A stretch of DNA of 60,672 nt from UBA2336 sp037443645. GTDB lineage: Bacteria; Bacteroidota; Bacteroidia; Cytophagales; Cyclobacteriaceae. Shown piece by piece: positions 51,634-60,672 of the stretch. Made by a program: the position numbers and the translations under genes. Every line of letters starts with the position of its first letter. Position 1 is the first letter of the stretch. The notes below the pieces were generated by a model. It had not been told where the DNA came from. It ran no database searches and worked only from the letters and a program-made list of their open reading frames with translations. The stretch covers positions 1 through 60,672 of the forward strand of contig JBBINY010000008.1 in the NCBI GenBank assembly GCA_037443645.1, in the 5' to 3' direction.

Positions 51634-52983
51634 TTATAACAGGTCGTTTGCCAGGTTGGCCAGTTCTGACCGTTCTCCTTTTTCAAGGGTAATGTGAGCG
51701 TATAGTTCCTGATCCTTGAGGCGGTCGATAAGGTAGGAAAGACCGTTGCTTTGCGAATCCAGGTAGGGCGTGTCAATCTGATGGATATCGCCTGTAAAAA
51801 TGATTTTCGTATTTTCTCCGGCTCGCGTGATAATCGTTTTAACCTCGTGGGGAGTGAGATTTTGAGCCTCGTCTACTATAAAACAGATGTTGGACAAGCT
51901 GCGCCCTCGTATGTAGGCCAGGGGTGTTATTACCAGTTTTTCCTGATTTACCATTTCGGTGATTTTGGCATACTCCTTATCGGATTCGCTGTATTGATTT
52001 TGAATGAACTTCAGGTTATCCCATAAGGGCTCCATATACGGGTTAAGTTTTGACTTAATGTCGCCAGGCAGGTATCCGATATCTTTGTTGCTAAGGGGCA
52101 CGATGGGTCGTGCCAGGTAAATTTGTTTGAATTCGCGTTTCTGTTCCAGGGCAGCTGCCAGGGCAATCAGCGTTTTACCTGTACCTGCAATTCCTTGTAA
52201 TGAAACTAACCGGATATCAGGCTTGAGCACGGCATGAATAGCGAAGGCCTGTTCGGCATTGCGGGGCTTTATTCCATATACAGCCCGCTTTTCAACGTGC
52301 TCAACCATTCCGTTGAATGGATTAAAGTAGCCCAAAACTGATTTTTTCCCGCTTCTTAAAATGTAATAATGGTTTTTTTCTGGTGTGTTGTCGCCCAACA
52401 CATCTTCAGGAGGGCAATACCCCTTTTCGTAGATGAGGTTAATGGCATCGGCACTGACATCTTCGAGGATGGTTCGGCCGATGTATAGCGATGAAATATT
52501 TTTGATTTTTCCGGTGGTATAATCCTCGGCCTGCAAGCCCAGCGCCTTGGCTTTTAGCCGGAGGTTTACATCTTTTGAAACAAGAATTACTTTGCGCGAT
52601 TTCTCCTCTTTTTGAAGTAATAAAGCTGAATTGAGAATGCGGTGGTCGGGCTTGTCTTCGTTATATACTTTGTTTGCATCCACCGAACCATTACCACCCG
52701 TGTCCATCAGCACTTTGAAGTCGCCTTTTCCCTTTCCGTTAATCGGGTTCCAGTGGTGTAGCATCTGGTCTTTGGCGAGTTTATCAATCAGGCGGATAAA
52801 TTCGCGCGCCTCAAAGTTTTTAGTATCATTTCCTTTCTTGAAGTTATCCAATTCCTCAAGTACAGTAATGGGTATCCCTATGTCGTGTTCATCAAAATTG
52901 AGGATGGAATTGTGTTCATAAATGATTACAGAAGTATCCAGCACGAAGATCTTCTTCTCCTTTTTGGTTTTTGGCATACTCAA
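51634..52983 (-). CDS. PIN domain plus PhoH-type ATPase
   Basis: 449 residues. The N-terminal PIN domain (FVLDTSVIIYEHN, 13-25, first catalytic aspartate D16; DHRILNSALLLQ about 113-124) is followed by a PhoH helicase-like ATPase with Walker A GIAGTGKT (264-271) and Walker B CFIVDEAQN. This fusion is the PhoH2 type, proposed to unwind and cut RNA. It is about the normal length for the fusion. Transcribed away from the fatty-acid hydroxylase, from which it is separated by a terminator. Confidence 0.9.
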   Translation of the reverse strand: MSMPKTKKEKKIFVLDTSVIIYEHNSILNFDEHDIGIPITVLEELDNFKKGNDTKNFEAREFIRLIDKLAKDQMLHHWNPINGKGKGDFKVLMDTGGNGSVDANKVYNEDKPDHRILNSALLLQKEEKSRKVILVSKDVNLRLKAKALGLQAEDYTTGKIKNISSLYIGRTILEDVSADAINLIYEKGYCPPEDVLGDNTPEKNHYYILRSGKKSVLGYFNPFNGMVEHVEKRAVYGIKPRNAEQAFAIHAVLKPDIRLVSLQGIAGTGKTLIALAAALEQKREFKQIYLARPIVPLSNKDIGYLPGDIKSKLNPYMEPLWDNLKFIQNQYSESDKEYAKITEMVNQEKLVITPLAYIRGRSLSNICFIVDEAQNLTPHEVKTIITRAGENTKIIFTGDIHQIDTPYLDSQSNGLSYLIDRLKDQELYAHITLEKGERSELANLANDLL

Positions 52984-53130
52984 CGAAGAACTTAGTGGAG
53001 GAAAGGAACAAAATCATTCACACAATTGATAGCACTGGAAATGAAATTTTTTTTGATAAATTTACATCCCCTCACTCCGCTGGTTCCCAGCGGTAGGTTT
53101 AAATCGATCACATTCTTTCCTGCATCACTA

Positions 53131-53164
53131 AAAAACAAAAGACCCTGACGGGTACGTCAGGGTC
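53131..53164 (-). terminator. intrinsic terminator after the hydroxylase gene
   Basis: A perfect 10-bp stem, GACCCTGACG (53141-53150)/CGTCAGGGTC (53155-53164), loop GGTA. On the minus strand it is followed by TTTTGTTTTT. It begins 5 bp beyond the stop of the hydroxylase gene. Confidence 0.88.
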
Positions 53165-53168
53165 AGTG

Positions 53169-53801
53169 TCAGGCATGTTGAGGTTTTTCCTTTTTTTCCT
53201 TCATAGTTCCAAACAGATAATCCCACAAAGGTGAGGATACACCAAAGACAATTTCTCCGTTTTTGTAGTGGTGTACTCCGTGGTTTACCCACAAGGCTTT
53301 AAAGAAATTTTTTGGGGGCTGGTAGGCATGTACCATGTAATGAACACCCAGGTATGAAGCATAACCAACCAGAAACCCGGGTAAAAAAGCAAACACAAAA
53401 TCACCCATCGCAAGCCGGAATAGCAAGAGTAAGATGGTGCCGAGTGTAACACTCAAAAGGGGCGGCATGGCCAGCCTGTCTTTGTCCTTTGGAAATTCGT
53501 GGTGCACACCGTGCACGGTGTATTGAAATTTTTCGCGCCATTTTGTGTACGTGGCCATGTGGAATACATAGCGGTGTACCATGTATTCAACCCAGCTAAA
53601 GGTTAGCCATCCGATGAAAAACAATGAAGTGGTTAGCCCAACCGATAAGTTGGTGTGCGTTGAACTCCAGTAGAGAAGCGCAGCGGCATAGGTGAAGAAT
53701 ATGATTAATGGCACGGATATGTGCGTTCGTGACAGCTTTTCCAGAATGGGGTTCTTAAAAAGCTGTTTGGTTCCTTTGTTTTGGGGTTTTATTTCTGCCA
53801 T
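53169..53801 (-). CDS. sterol desaturase/fatty acid hydroxylase family protein
   Basis: 210 residues, four transmembrane segments. The diiron histidine clusters are present: HRYVFH (76-81), HGVHH (97-101), HYMVH (154-158), HGVHH (174-178). This is the layout of fatty-acid 2-hydroxylases and related enzymes. It hydroxylates membrane lipids, perhaps the sphingolipid or ornithine-lipid chains typical of Bacteroidota, but the substrate is an inference. It lies downstream of bshA on the same strand, 49 bp apart, and ends at an intrinsic terminator. Confidence 0.87.
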   Translation of the reverse strand: MAEIKPQNKGTKQLFKNPILEKLSRTHISVPLIIFFTYAAALLYWSSTHTNLSVGLTTSLFFIGWLTFSWVEYMVHRYVFHMATYTKWREKFQYTVHGVHHEFPKDKDRLAMPPLLSVTLGTILLLLFRLAMGDFVFAFLPGFLVGYASYLGVHYMVHAYQPPKNFFKALWVNHGVHHYKNGEIVFGVSSPLWDYLFGTMKEKKEKPQHA

Positions 53802-53850
53802 AATTCCTTTCGAAACGTAAAATTAATAGTTCTGTTGAGATCGGAAAAAT

Positions 53851-55002
53851 TCAGGCTATGACTTTCTGTCGGGCCATTTCAATGGCTTTTTCATAGTGCT
53901 TTTCATATAAAGGTAGAATGTTCGTTATATCGAACTCATGCGCCCGCTTAAGGGCGTTTTCTTTGAATTTTGGTAGGTTATCCTTGTCCAATATATACAA
54001 CGATTTTCTGGCCATTTCGTCCACATTACCCACCGGGCACAGGTACCCGGTTACACCCTGCACGTTCAGTTCGGGTATGCCCCCCACATTTGATGAAACT
54101 ACCGGCACTTCACAGGCCATGGCTTCCAGGGCGGCCAGGCCAAAACTTTCTTTTTCTGAAGGCATCAGGAACAAATCCGCAACCGAAAGAACTTCTTCCA
54201 CCGCTTCGAGCTTACCCAGAAACCGGGTGTCGTCACAGATATTCAGTTCACGACACATCGCCTCGGCCTGAAGGCGCTCTGGCCCATCGCCAATCATGAG
54301 TAATTTGGCAGGTATTTCATTATGAATGATTTTAAAAATAGAGATGACATCGCCAATTCGCTTTACTTTTCTGAAGTTGGATGTATGCACAATTAACGCT
54401 TCACCATTCGGGCAGATGGCTTTTTTGAAATGATCTTTTTTCTGTTTTTTAAATTTTGCCAGGTCTATGAAATTGGGGATGACTTCAATCTCTTTGGTTA
54501 TTCTGAAGTGCTCCAGGGTTTCGCGTTTTAAATCTTCCGAAACGGCAGTTACTCCATCTGATTGATTGATACTGAAAGTGACCACCGGCTCGTAGGAAGG
54601 ATCTTTTCCTACAAGGGTTATGTCTGTACCGTGCAGCGTAGTTACAACCGGCATCACTATTCCCTGTGTCAGTAAAATCTGTTTTGCCATATACGCAGCC
54701 GATGCATGCGGAATGGCATAGTGTACGTGCAGCAGGTCAAGTTTTTCATTCAATGCCACACTCACCATTTTACTGGCCAGGGCCAGTTCATAAGGCGGGT
54801 ATTCAAATAATGGATAGGTATGGAAATCCACTTCGTGGTAAAAAAGGTTCTCGTTCAGGAAGTCCAGTCGGCTTGGTTGTGAATAGGTGATGAAGTGCAC
54901 CTTATGGCCTTCTTTGGCCATGGCCTTACCTAATTCGGTTGCCACCACACCGCTTCCGCCAAAGGTGGGGTAACAAACGATGCCGATTTTAATCTGATTC
55001 AT
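53851..55002 (-). CDS. bshA: N-acetyl-alpha-D-glucosaminyl L-malate synthase BshA
   Basis: 383 residues from the ATG at 55002 (MNQIKIGIVCYPTFGGSGVV), the usual BshA start; an ATG seven residues upstream is rejected. It is a GT4 enzyme: GGSGVVATELGKAMA loop, then SDGVTAVSEDLKR, FRKVKRI with the phosphate site, and the donor segment PSEKESFGLAALEAMA (EX7E: E282-type position). It makes the first bacillithiol intermediate from UDP-GlcNAc and L-malate. BshB and BshC are not in the window. It sits 11 bp from the GH3-fusion gene. Confidence 0.92.
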   Translation of the reverse strand: MNQIKIGIVCYPTFGGSGVVATELGKAMAKEGHKVHFITYSQPSRLDFLNENLFYHEVDFHTYPLFEYPPYELALASKMVSVALNEKLDLLHVHYAIPHASAAYMAKQILLTQGIVMPVVTTLHGTDITLVGKDPSYEPVVTFSINQSDGVTAVSEDLKRETLEHFRITKEIEVIPNFIDLAKFKKQKKDHFKKAICPNGEALIVHTSNFRKVKRIGDVISIFKIIHNEIPAKLLMIGDGPERLQAEAMCRELNICDDTRFLGKLEAVEEVLSVADLFLMPSEKESFGLAALEAMACEVPVVSSNVGGIPELNVQGVTGYLCPVGNVDEMARKSLYILDKDNLPKFKENALKRAHEFDITNILPLYEKHYEKAIEMARQKVIA

Positions 55003-55013
55003 GAAGGGTGAGG

Positions 55014-57956
55014 TTATTTGCAATACTCAAAAATAGACTGGTAAATCACATCCTGTATTCGAGAACGGATATTGGAGGTAATTAGTTTATTGCTTCGGTC
55101 GGGGTAAACGCGGTTCGAGAGGAAAACGTAAACCAGGTCAAATTCGGGGTCAATCCACAGGCAAGTGCCCGTAAATCCTGTGTGGCCGTAGGTTTTTGGT
55201 GAGGCCCACCATGAAGCCGGGCTGGCGAAATCGTTTTGCAATGGCTTATCCCAGCCAAGCCCTCTTCGGCTGGTTTCAAATTGCCTGGATGTAAAAAGCT
55301 CTACCGTTTCGGGTTTATAGTACCGCTGACTCCCATACTGTCCGTTTTGCAGAAGCATCTGCCCGAGTTTGGCCAGATCCAAAGCATTTCCAAACAAGCC
55401 AGCATGTCCGGCATTTCCTCCTGTCATGGCTGCGCGTTCATCGTGTACAGTGCCCACAACCATGGATTTTCGGAAAATCTTATCGTATTCGGTTGGAGTT
55501 ATCTGCTGTGCGCTGAACCGTTCAAGCGGTGAATAGCCCAGCGAGGTGGCGCCCAGGGGATCATAAATATTCTGTCTCAGAAAATCATCAAGGGGCTGAT
55601 TCAGCATTTTTTCAGCGAGCCGGTGGAGAATAATAAAGCTCAAATCACTGTAGCGAAACCCATAAGGAGTACGATCCGGTTTGTTGAGTAATCTTGATTG
55701 CAAAGCCCAATGCCAGACGGAGTCTTTAATGTGAGCAGCGGCAAACAGATTGGGGGCTACCTGTAAGGGATGCGTGGCGCTTTTTTTCCGGCTGTAGTAG
55801 TGTGGCAGCAGGGTAGTGTCCTTCATGGTTAGCGGGTACCAGGGCTCAAAGGGCACCAGGCCGGCCTGATGTGTGAGTATATCTTTGATGATAAGATCTT
55901 TCTTATTGCTATTCTGCATCTCGGGCAGATACACCGAAACTTTTTTATAGATGTCAATCATGCCCCTTTCATGCAGGAACATAATGGCCTGAAGGGTGGC
56001 CGATACTTTAGTTAAGGAGGCCAGGTCGTAGATGGTTTGGTCGGTTACAGCGGTTTGATTTTCATACGTAAACCAACCATAGGACTGCTGAAAAACCACA
56101 TTGCCCTTGCGCACAACCACTACCTGGCAGCCCGGAGTAGCTTTTGTTTCGATGGCTTCGCGCGCGATAGCACTTATTTTTTCAAGCACGTTGCTGTTCA
56201 TGCCGGCTTGCTCAGGCGGGGAGAATTTAAGGACCGGAAGCGGGTTTAACTCAATCCCTGATCCTGCCGGAACTGTTGATGCGATGGTTACGGGCATGAA
56301 ACCGGAAACCGCTTCTGCACCAAACAGCGCCTGGGGGATAAGTCTGCGAAGCACCTCCTCATCGGAGTACACCTGGAAAATCGCGGGTGCATCTTCAAAC
56401 AAAGTTACCCTTGAAGGTGTTGTAAAGTTGACTACCACCAGGGAAGTATGCCGGTTCAGTTGTTGAAGCAGGGCAGCATACTCCTTTTCTATTTGTGTGC
56501 TGTAGGGAAAAACTCCTGCAATTACTACCGAAAAATTTTTCAGAGAATGGAATAACCCAACGGTGTCTTCGGGCTGTTGGAGGGCAAAGTTTTTGGCGGG
56601 AACGTACTTGCTGATATAGCGGGTAAAGGTTTGATCACTGCGTTCTCCGATAGAAAGGGTTGCTATGGAAAGTTGGTCGAAGTTAGATATGGGAAGCAAG
56701 TCATTTCCGTTTTTTATAAGGGCCACAGAGTTAACGGCCAACTGCTGCAACAAAAGGTTGGTTTCCGGAGGATTTAATTTACTGATCAGGTTTTCTTCAT
56801 CCTCAACGTAAGCAGGTGTATTCTGCAAATCATACTTTAGTGCCAATACTTTTTTTACGCTCGCCTCAATGTGTGCATTGAGTACGGGTGATTTTTTCAG
56901 CGCCTTACGCACTTTGCGTATGGCGGCCGGAATATTTTCGGGGAACAACAGCACGTTATTGCCTGCCTGCAGGGCATAAATCTCTGAGTCGCCCGGGCGG
57001 TACTTATTCAGTACTTGTTTTACATCGGGAACATAACTGAACACAAGACCCTGGAAACCTGTTTTCTTTTTCAGGTACTCAGCCGTGTAGAGCATAGGGA
57101 GTGCGTGCGATACAATTTTGACGTTTGGTGTAAACGGTTTTCTTCGGTCAGGAAAAATAGGGTTGTGCTGATACGAAGGGAGAATGGCCGGGCACTGATT
57201 TTCAATTAAGCGCTCCAAAACAAAAAGGTCGCCACCATTGGAGGGCCCAGGAGTGACTACCGGAACGCCTTTTTCGAAGCGTTCAACCATCAAGCCATAG
57301 CTTGGATAATGTTTTACAACCGGAATGATGCCGCCCTCCATCATGCCTTTCATATAGGCAGCAGCTTTTGTGCTTACATTATACTTATCCTCGCCAAATG
57401 TATGATACGCCTGATTATCGTTTTGGAATACGGTGCTGAGGTCTGCGGTGGGAGCGAAGTTCAGGTTGATACCAAGCAGGCGAAGCTGTCTGCCAATTTC
57501 TTTGCCGAACCTGTAAATCAGCGAATCGTTACGGATTCCTCCGAGCATGAGGGTGTATGGAAAAACGAGTGTGCTGTCCATTACGTTGCCGGGGCCTTCT
57601 TCAGCATTCATGCCCAGGAACAACGGCAGTTTTGCGGTATGGCGAAGCTTTGAGGCATGATTAAAAACGCCAACCGGCCCGCCCCCGGTAAACACTACGC
57701 CACCTATTCCATAATTTTCAACAAGTCTCTGGGCACGGTCATTTGTTTCTGCCCCTGTTCCGGTTGCAGAAATAATAAAAAGTTGCCCGATTTTTTCATT
57801 TACAGAAAGCGTTTGAAACACGCTGTCAACCCATTGTGTTTTGGCTGGTTGTGCGGCCAGGGGGTTTGCCCATGTGGCAAGGAGCAGTAAAACACCCCAA
57901 ACTTTTTTGCCGGGCAGGCCGTTTACATTTTTGTAATTCAATCTTAATAAGTCCAT
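55014..57956 (-). CDS. GH3-like domain fused to beta-lactamase-type serine hydrolase
   Basis: 980 residues from ATG 57956, signal peptide (WGVLLLLATWANPLAAQ) cleaved near 35. Residues about 40-580 are a NagZ-type glycoside hydrolase 3 core plus C-terminal GH3 domain. The NagZ motif KHFPGHGDT reads KHYPSYG (215-221), and the nucleophile segment, usually TDALNM, reads FSYVPD (306-311), so catalysis looks lost. Residues about 590-980 are a class C-like serine hydrolase with SLTK (647-650), YSD (769-771) and HTG (925-927), all intact. This fusion is common in Bacteroidota in its active GH3 form. It probably acts on peptidoglycan fragments in the periplasm. Confidence 0.85.
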   Translation of the reverse strand: MDLLRLNYKNVNGLPGKKVWGVLLLLATWANPLAAQPAKTQWVDSVFQTLSVNEKIGQLFIISATGTGAETNDRAQRLVENYGIGGVVFTGGGPVGVFNHASKLRHTAKLPLFLGMNAEEGPGNVMDSTLVFPYTLMLGGIRNDSLIYRFGKEIGRQLRLLGINLNFAPTADLSTVFQNDNQAYHTFGEDKYNVSTKAAAYMKGMMEGGIIPVVKHYPSYGLMVERFEKGVPVVTPGPSNGGDLFVLERLIENQCPAILPSYQHNPIFPDRRKPFTPNVKIVSHALPMLYTAEYLKKKTGFQGLVFSYVPDVKQVLNKYRPGDSEIYALQAGNNVLLFPENIPAAIRKVRKALKKSPVLNAHIEASVKKVLALKYDLQNTPAYVEDEENLISKLNPPETNLLLQQLAVNSVALIKNGNDLLPISNFDQLSIATLSIGERSDQTFTRYISKYVPAKNFALQQPEDTVGLFHSLKNFSVVIAGVFPYSTQIEKEYAALLQQLNRHTSLVVVNFTTPSRVTLFEDAPAIFQVYSDEEVLRRLIPQALFGAEAVSGFMPVTIASTVPAGSGIELNPLPVLKFSPPEQAGMNSNVLEKISAIAREAIETKATPGCQVVVVRKGNVVFQQSYGWFTYENQTAVTDQTIYDLASLTKVSATLQAIMFLHERGMIDIYKKVSVYLPEMQNSNKKDLIIKDILTHQAGLVPFEPWYPLTMKDTTLLPHYYSRKKSATHPLQVAPNLFAAAHIKDSVWHWALQSRLLNKPDRTPYGFRYSDLSFIILHRLAEKMLNQPLDDFLRQNIYDPLGATSLGYSPLERFSAQQITPTEYDKIFRKSMVVGTVHDERAAMTGGNAGHAGLFGNALDLAKLGQMLLQNGQYGSQRYYKPETVELFTSRQFETSRRGLGWDKPLQNDFASPASWWASPKTYGHTGFTGTCLWIDPEFDLVYVFLSNRVYPDRSNKLITSNIRSRIQDVIYQSIFEYCK

Positions 57957-58154
57957 TTTTGTAGCACCCAAGTTATATATAACAGATGGCATGCAAAACA
58001 ATACTTATTTCGTGGGGGCTAGTGGGGCGATCGATTGGGTAGCCTATGGTATACCAGTGTAAGGGGACCTGATTTACCAGTAGCACGAATCGGCCGCAGG
58101 CCGGTTAAGGTGTATCAGTTTGCGTAACCTCAGTTAAAACCAGTTATTGCTTTC

Positions 58155-58529
58155 ATGAAAATTCCATCCCTTTTTATTAAAACCCCGAAGCACCGCAGGT
58201 TCAACTACACTCCGCGGCACTATGATCCGATGGAAGAAGAACGTAAGCAGCGCGAAGAGCGGATTCGTGCCGAATTGGGCCTTACCAAACAGGAAGAAGA
58301 CCTGAACACCGATGCCCTCGGGTATCGCCAGCGCATCACAGGATCATTTCGTGGGGCCAAGAAAACTTCTGCCGGGCAGGCCGATCCGTCAGCAAGCATG
58401 CTTAGGCTTATTCTGCTTACTTTTCTGGCGGTATGGCTTATTGCATTTTTGCAGTATGGTTCAATTTCACTGTATGCCTTGTTGCTGATCGTTCCATTTT
58501 ATCTCTACTTAAAATTCCGGAAACGGTAG
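58155..58529 (+). CDS. small two-helix membrane protein upstream of mutL
   Basis: 124 residues. A charged N-terminal half (EEERKQREERIRAELGL, about 28-44) is followed by two adjacent transmembrane helices (LRLILLTFLAVWLIAFLQ and SLYALLLIVPFYLYL) and a basic end. I do not recognise a family name. It ends 10 bp before mutL and is probably co-transcribed with it. The 153 bp upstream hold no other gene. Confidence 0.65.
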   Translation: MKIPSLFIKTPKHRRFNYTPRHYDPMEEERKQREERIRAELGLTKQEEDLNTDALGYRQRITGSFRGAKKTSAGQADPSASMLRLILLTFLAVWLIAFLQYGSISLYALLLIVPFYLYLKFRKR

Positions 58530-58539
58530 CCGCTCCTTC

Positions 58540-60327
58540 ATGTCGGATGTTATCCAGTTATTGCCCGATTCCATTGCTAACCAGATTGCTGCCGGTGAGG
58601 TAGTTCAACGGCCGGCTTCTGCTGTAAAGGAACTGTTAGAAAATTCAATTGATGCCGGTTGTTCTTCGGTTACACTGCTGGTGAAAGATGCAGGCAAAAC
58701 ATTAATTCAGGTTATTGATGATGGCAGCGGGATGAGTGAAACGGATGCCCGCATGAGCCTTGAACGACATGCTACTTCTAAAATCCGAACGGCCGAAGAT
58801 TTGTTCACCATTCGAACCATGGGATTCAGGGGCGAGGCGCTCGCATCCATTGCTGCCGTTTCGCAACTTGAAATGCGCACCCGCCTGGCCGACCGGGATT
58901 TGGGAACACTCCTGGTTGTAGAGTCTTCAGAAGTAAAAAAGCAGGAGCCCGTTGCCTGCGAGAAAGGCACAAGCATCAGTGTAAAGAATTTATTTTTCAA
59001 TATCCCGGCCAGACGAAATTTTCTAAAATCCAACCCGGTTGAATTGAAGCATGTGGTGGATGAATTTCAACGGCTGGCCCTCGCAAACCCATCGGTTTCC
59101 TTTTCGATGATCCAGGGCGATGAGTTGGTATATGATTTACCTGCCGGAAAAATCAGCCAGCGCATTGTGAATTTGTTTGGCCGCTCATACCAGGAACAAT
59201 TAGCCGCTTGCCGGGAAGAAACTGAATTTGTCAGGGTTACCGGTTATGTGGGCAAGCCGGAGTTTGCCCGAAAAACCCGTGGCGAACAGTTTTTATTTGT
59301 AAACAACCGGTTTATCCGAAGCAACTACCTTAACCATGCTGTGATGAATGCGTTTGAGGGATTGCTTCCTGAAAATTCATTTCCATTCTATGTGCTATTC
59401 ATTGAAATTGATCCGAAGCACATTGATGTGAATGTGCATCCAACCAAAACGGAGATCAAGTTTGATGATGAGCGGGCGGTTTATGCAGTCGTCCGTTCAG
59501 CTGTGCGGCAGGCGTTGGGTGCGCACAGCCTGGCACCCTCTATTGATTTTACCGCAGACGTAAACCTTATTGCCAAACTAAGCAAGAGCCAGACACATGA
59601 TGTTTATTTTGAAGAGCGATTTCAACCGGCATCGGTGCGTCACTCTGGCGAGTGGCAAAAATTATTTGATGGTGAGTCTTCCGAACGTGACTGGCCTGAA
59701 CCGGTTGAGAATAAGGAGTTATTTGCCGGTGAGGCAACTGATTCTGTGCAATCTTCTTCGGGAGTTTTGTTCCAGTTTCAGAACCGATATATTGTACAGG
59801 CCGTTAATCAGGGACTTCGGTTTATTGATCAGCAGGCAGCACACGAGAGAATTCTCTACGAACGCTTCATAAATCGCCTTCAAACAAAATCGGGCGAAAG
59901 CCAGCAGAGCCTGTTCCCCCAGGCTGTTACATTTTCACCAGCCGACTATGTCCTGGTTACTGAAATGACCCCCGAAATTATGGCGCTCGGATTCCGGTTC
60001 GAGACCTTTGGCAGAAATACGGTGCAGATACTCGGCATCCCGGGCGGGCTACAGCCGGGTCACGAAAAAGAGTTGTTCGAAGGGTTGATAGACCAGTTCA
60101 AGAACAACCAGGCCGAACTGGCATTGCCCCTGAAGGAGAACCTGGCCCGGGCATTGGCAAAACGTGCATCGGTTAAGCACGGAGAAAAGCTGGATCCGGC
60201 TCTTGTGAAGACGATACCCGGGCAACTGTTTCTGTGCACCACACCGGCCTACGCTCCGGATGGCCGGCCTACTTTCTTTACCCTTGATTTAGCCCGAATT
60301 GAAACGTACTTTAACCGACAACAGTAA
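58540..60327 (+). CDS. mutL: DNA mismatch repair protein MutL
   Basis: 595 residues. The GHKL ATPase motifs are clear: ELLENSIDAG (motif I), DDGSGM, and TMGFRGEALASI. NIPARRNFLKS closes the ATP lid. The middle holds the second ATPase-domain half (NVHPTKTEIKF). The C-terminal domain has DQQAAHERILYE (430-441), where endonuclease-type MutL has DQHAxxExxxxE, and APDGRPT (about 572-578), where it has CPHGRP. It mediates between MutS and downstream repair steps. Confidence 0.94.
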   Translation: MSDVIQLLPDSIANQIAAGEVVQRPASAVKELLENSIDAGCSSVTLLVKDAGKTLIQVIDDGSGMSETDARMSLERHATSKIRTAEDLFTIRTMGFRGEALASIAAVSQLEMRTRLADRDLGTLLVVESSEVKKQEPVACEKGTSISVKNLFFNIPARRNFLKSNPVELKHVVDEFQRLALANPSVSFSMIQGDELVYDLPAGKISQRIVNLFGRSYQEQLAACREETEFVRVTGYVGKPEFARKTRGEQFLFVNNRFIRSNYLNHAVMNAFEGLLPENSFPFYVLFIEIDPKHIDVNVHPTKTEIKFDDERAVYAVVRSAVRQALGAHSLAPSIDFTADVNLIAKLSKSQTHDVYFEERFQPASVRHSGEWQKLFDGESSERDWPEPVENKELFAGEATDSVQSSSGVLFQFQNRYIVQAVNQGLRFIDQQAAHERILYERFINRLQTKSGESQQSLFPQAVTFSPADYVLVTEMTPEIMALGFRFETFGRNTVQILGIPGGLQPGHEKELFEGLIDQFKNNQAELALPLKENLARALAKRASVKHGEKLDPALVKTIPGQLFLCTTPAYAPDGRPTFFTLDLARIETYFNRQQ

Positions 60328-60341
60328 CGCCAACCCGCTCC

Positions 60342-60672
60342 ATGTTTAACCTTACACCTACCGTAAAGAACCTGCTGATCATTAATGTTATGGTCTTTGT
60401 CCTTCAAATGATTGTGCCGCAGGTAACAGGCTATCTTTCGTTATATAATGTGCGCAGCCCGTATTTTCAGCCGTACCAGTTGTGCACCTACATGTTCGCA
60501 CATGGTGGGTTTATGCATATCTTTTTCAATATGCTGATGCTCGCATTTACCGGGCCCATACTGGAAACCTTCTGGGGTTCGAAACGGTTTTTATTATTTT
60601 ACCTGATAACCGGCATTGGTGCTGCGGTTTTTAGTGTGAGTATTGACCTGATATTTGGCGGGGGGCAGGAGC
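60342..60672 (+). CDS. rhomboid-family protein, N-terminal part (cut by window edge)
   Basis: The frame is open from ATG 60342 (MFNLTPTVKNLLIINVMVF) to the end of the window, 110 residues. It shows a first transmembrane helix, QLCTYMFAHGGFMHIFFNMLML, which is the rhomboid loop/helix 2 with H and N (segment about 48-69; key residues HGGFMHIFFN). A GxxxL and third helix follow. The catalytic GxS serine lies beyond the edge. It follows mutL by 14 bp. Confidence 0.85.
   Translation, partial: MFNLTPTVKNLLIINVMVFVLQMIVPQVTGYLSLYNVRSPYFQPYQLCTYMFAHGGFMHIFFNMLMLAFTGPILETFWGSKRFLLFYLITGIGAAVFSVSIDLIFGGGQE

Overview
The window comes from a Bacteroidota chromosome, most likely a Cytophagales/Cyclobacteriaceae-type organism known from a metagenome or draft assembly. 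Three things point there. The gene order tRNA-Tyr, tRNA-Gly, tRNA-Thr, tuf, tRNA-Trp, secE, nusG, rplKAJL, rpoBC, DUF3467, rpsL, rpsG, fusA, rpsJ is typical of the phylum. Several promoters fit the Bacteroidota sigma consensus (TTTG, about 19 nt, TAnnTTTG). There are also DUF2723, bacillithiol (BshA), GH3/serine-hydrolase fusion and type IX secretion signatures. A run of 100 N at 19178-19277 is flanked by identical 55-bp sequences, so it is an assembler join and not missing sequence.

Region by region. 1-5369: end of a methyltransferase gene, a DUF2723 membrane glycosyltransferase broken by a frameshift, a membrane protein and a TPR protein. 5370-5704: non-coding, nested inverted repeats. 5705-18854: surface polysaccharide locus with a polytopic membrane protein, three GT4-type glycosyltransferases, a Wzx-like flippase, two methyltransferases, a FemAB/GNAT-like protein, a deacetylase-like protein, and a large PKD-repeat protein with a probable T9SS sorting domain. 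18919-26986: Lrp regulator, PyrR-like phosphoribosyltransferase, CAP protein, icd, a decayed alpha/beta hydrolase, a tiny LuxR-type HTH protein, ribH, a TPR membrane protein, pdhA, recF and DUF721. 27014-44727: the tRNA/translation/transcription superoperon. 44726-51383: a metal-chelate binding protein, meaB, a CHASE2 membrane protein followed by two tandem FecR-like secreted paralogues, sucD and a small orphan. 51634-60672: PhoH, a fatty-acid hydroxylase, bshA, a GH3/beta-lactamase fusion, a small membrane protein, mutL, and the start of a rhomboid protease running off the right edge.

Most of the window is housekeeping. The least explained material is: (i) degenerate copies of the 3' ends of tRNA-Gly, tRNA-Thr and tRNA-Trp lying just downstream of each gene, each carrying or abutting a short perfect or near-perfect palindrome; (ii) the same palindrome family and ATTCGTTGTTCGTTA-type inverted repeats elsewhere in intergenic DNA; (iii) the CHASE2 plus twin FecR-like module; and (iv) the GH3 domain whose catalytic motifs look lost while the fused serine-hydrolase domain is intact. 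No rRNA, CRISPR array, transposase or prophage was seen.
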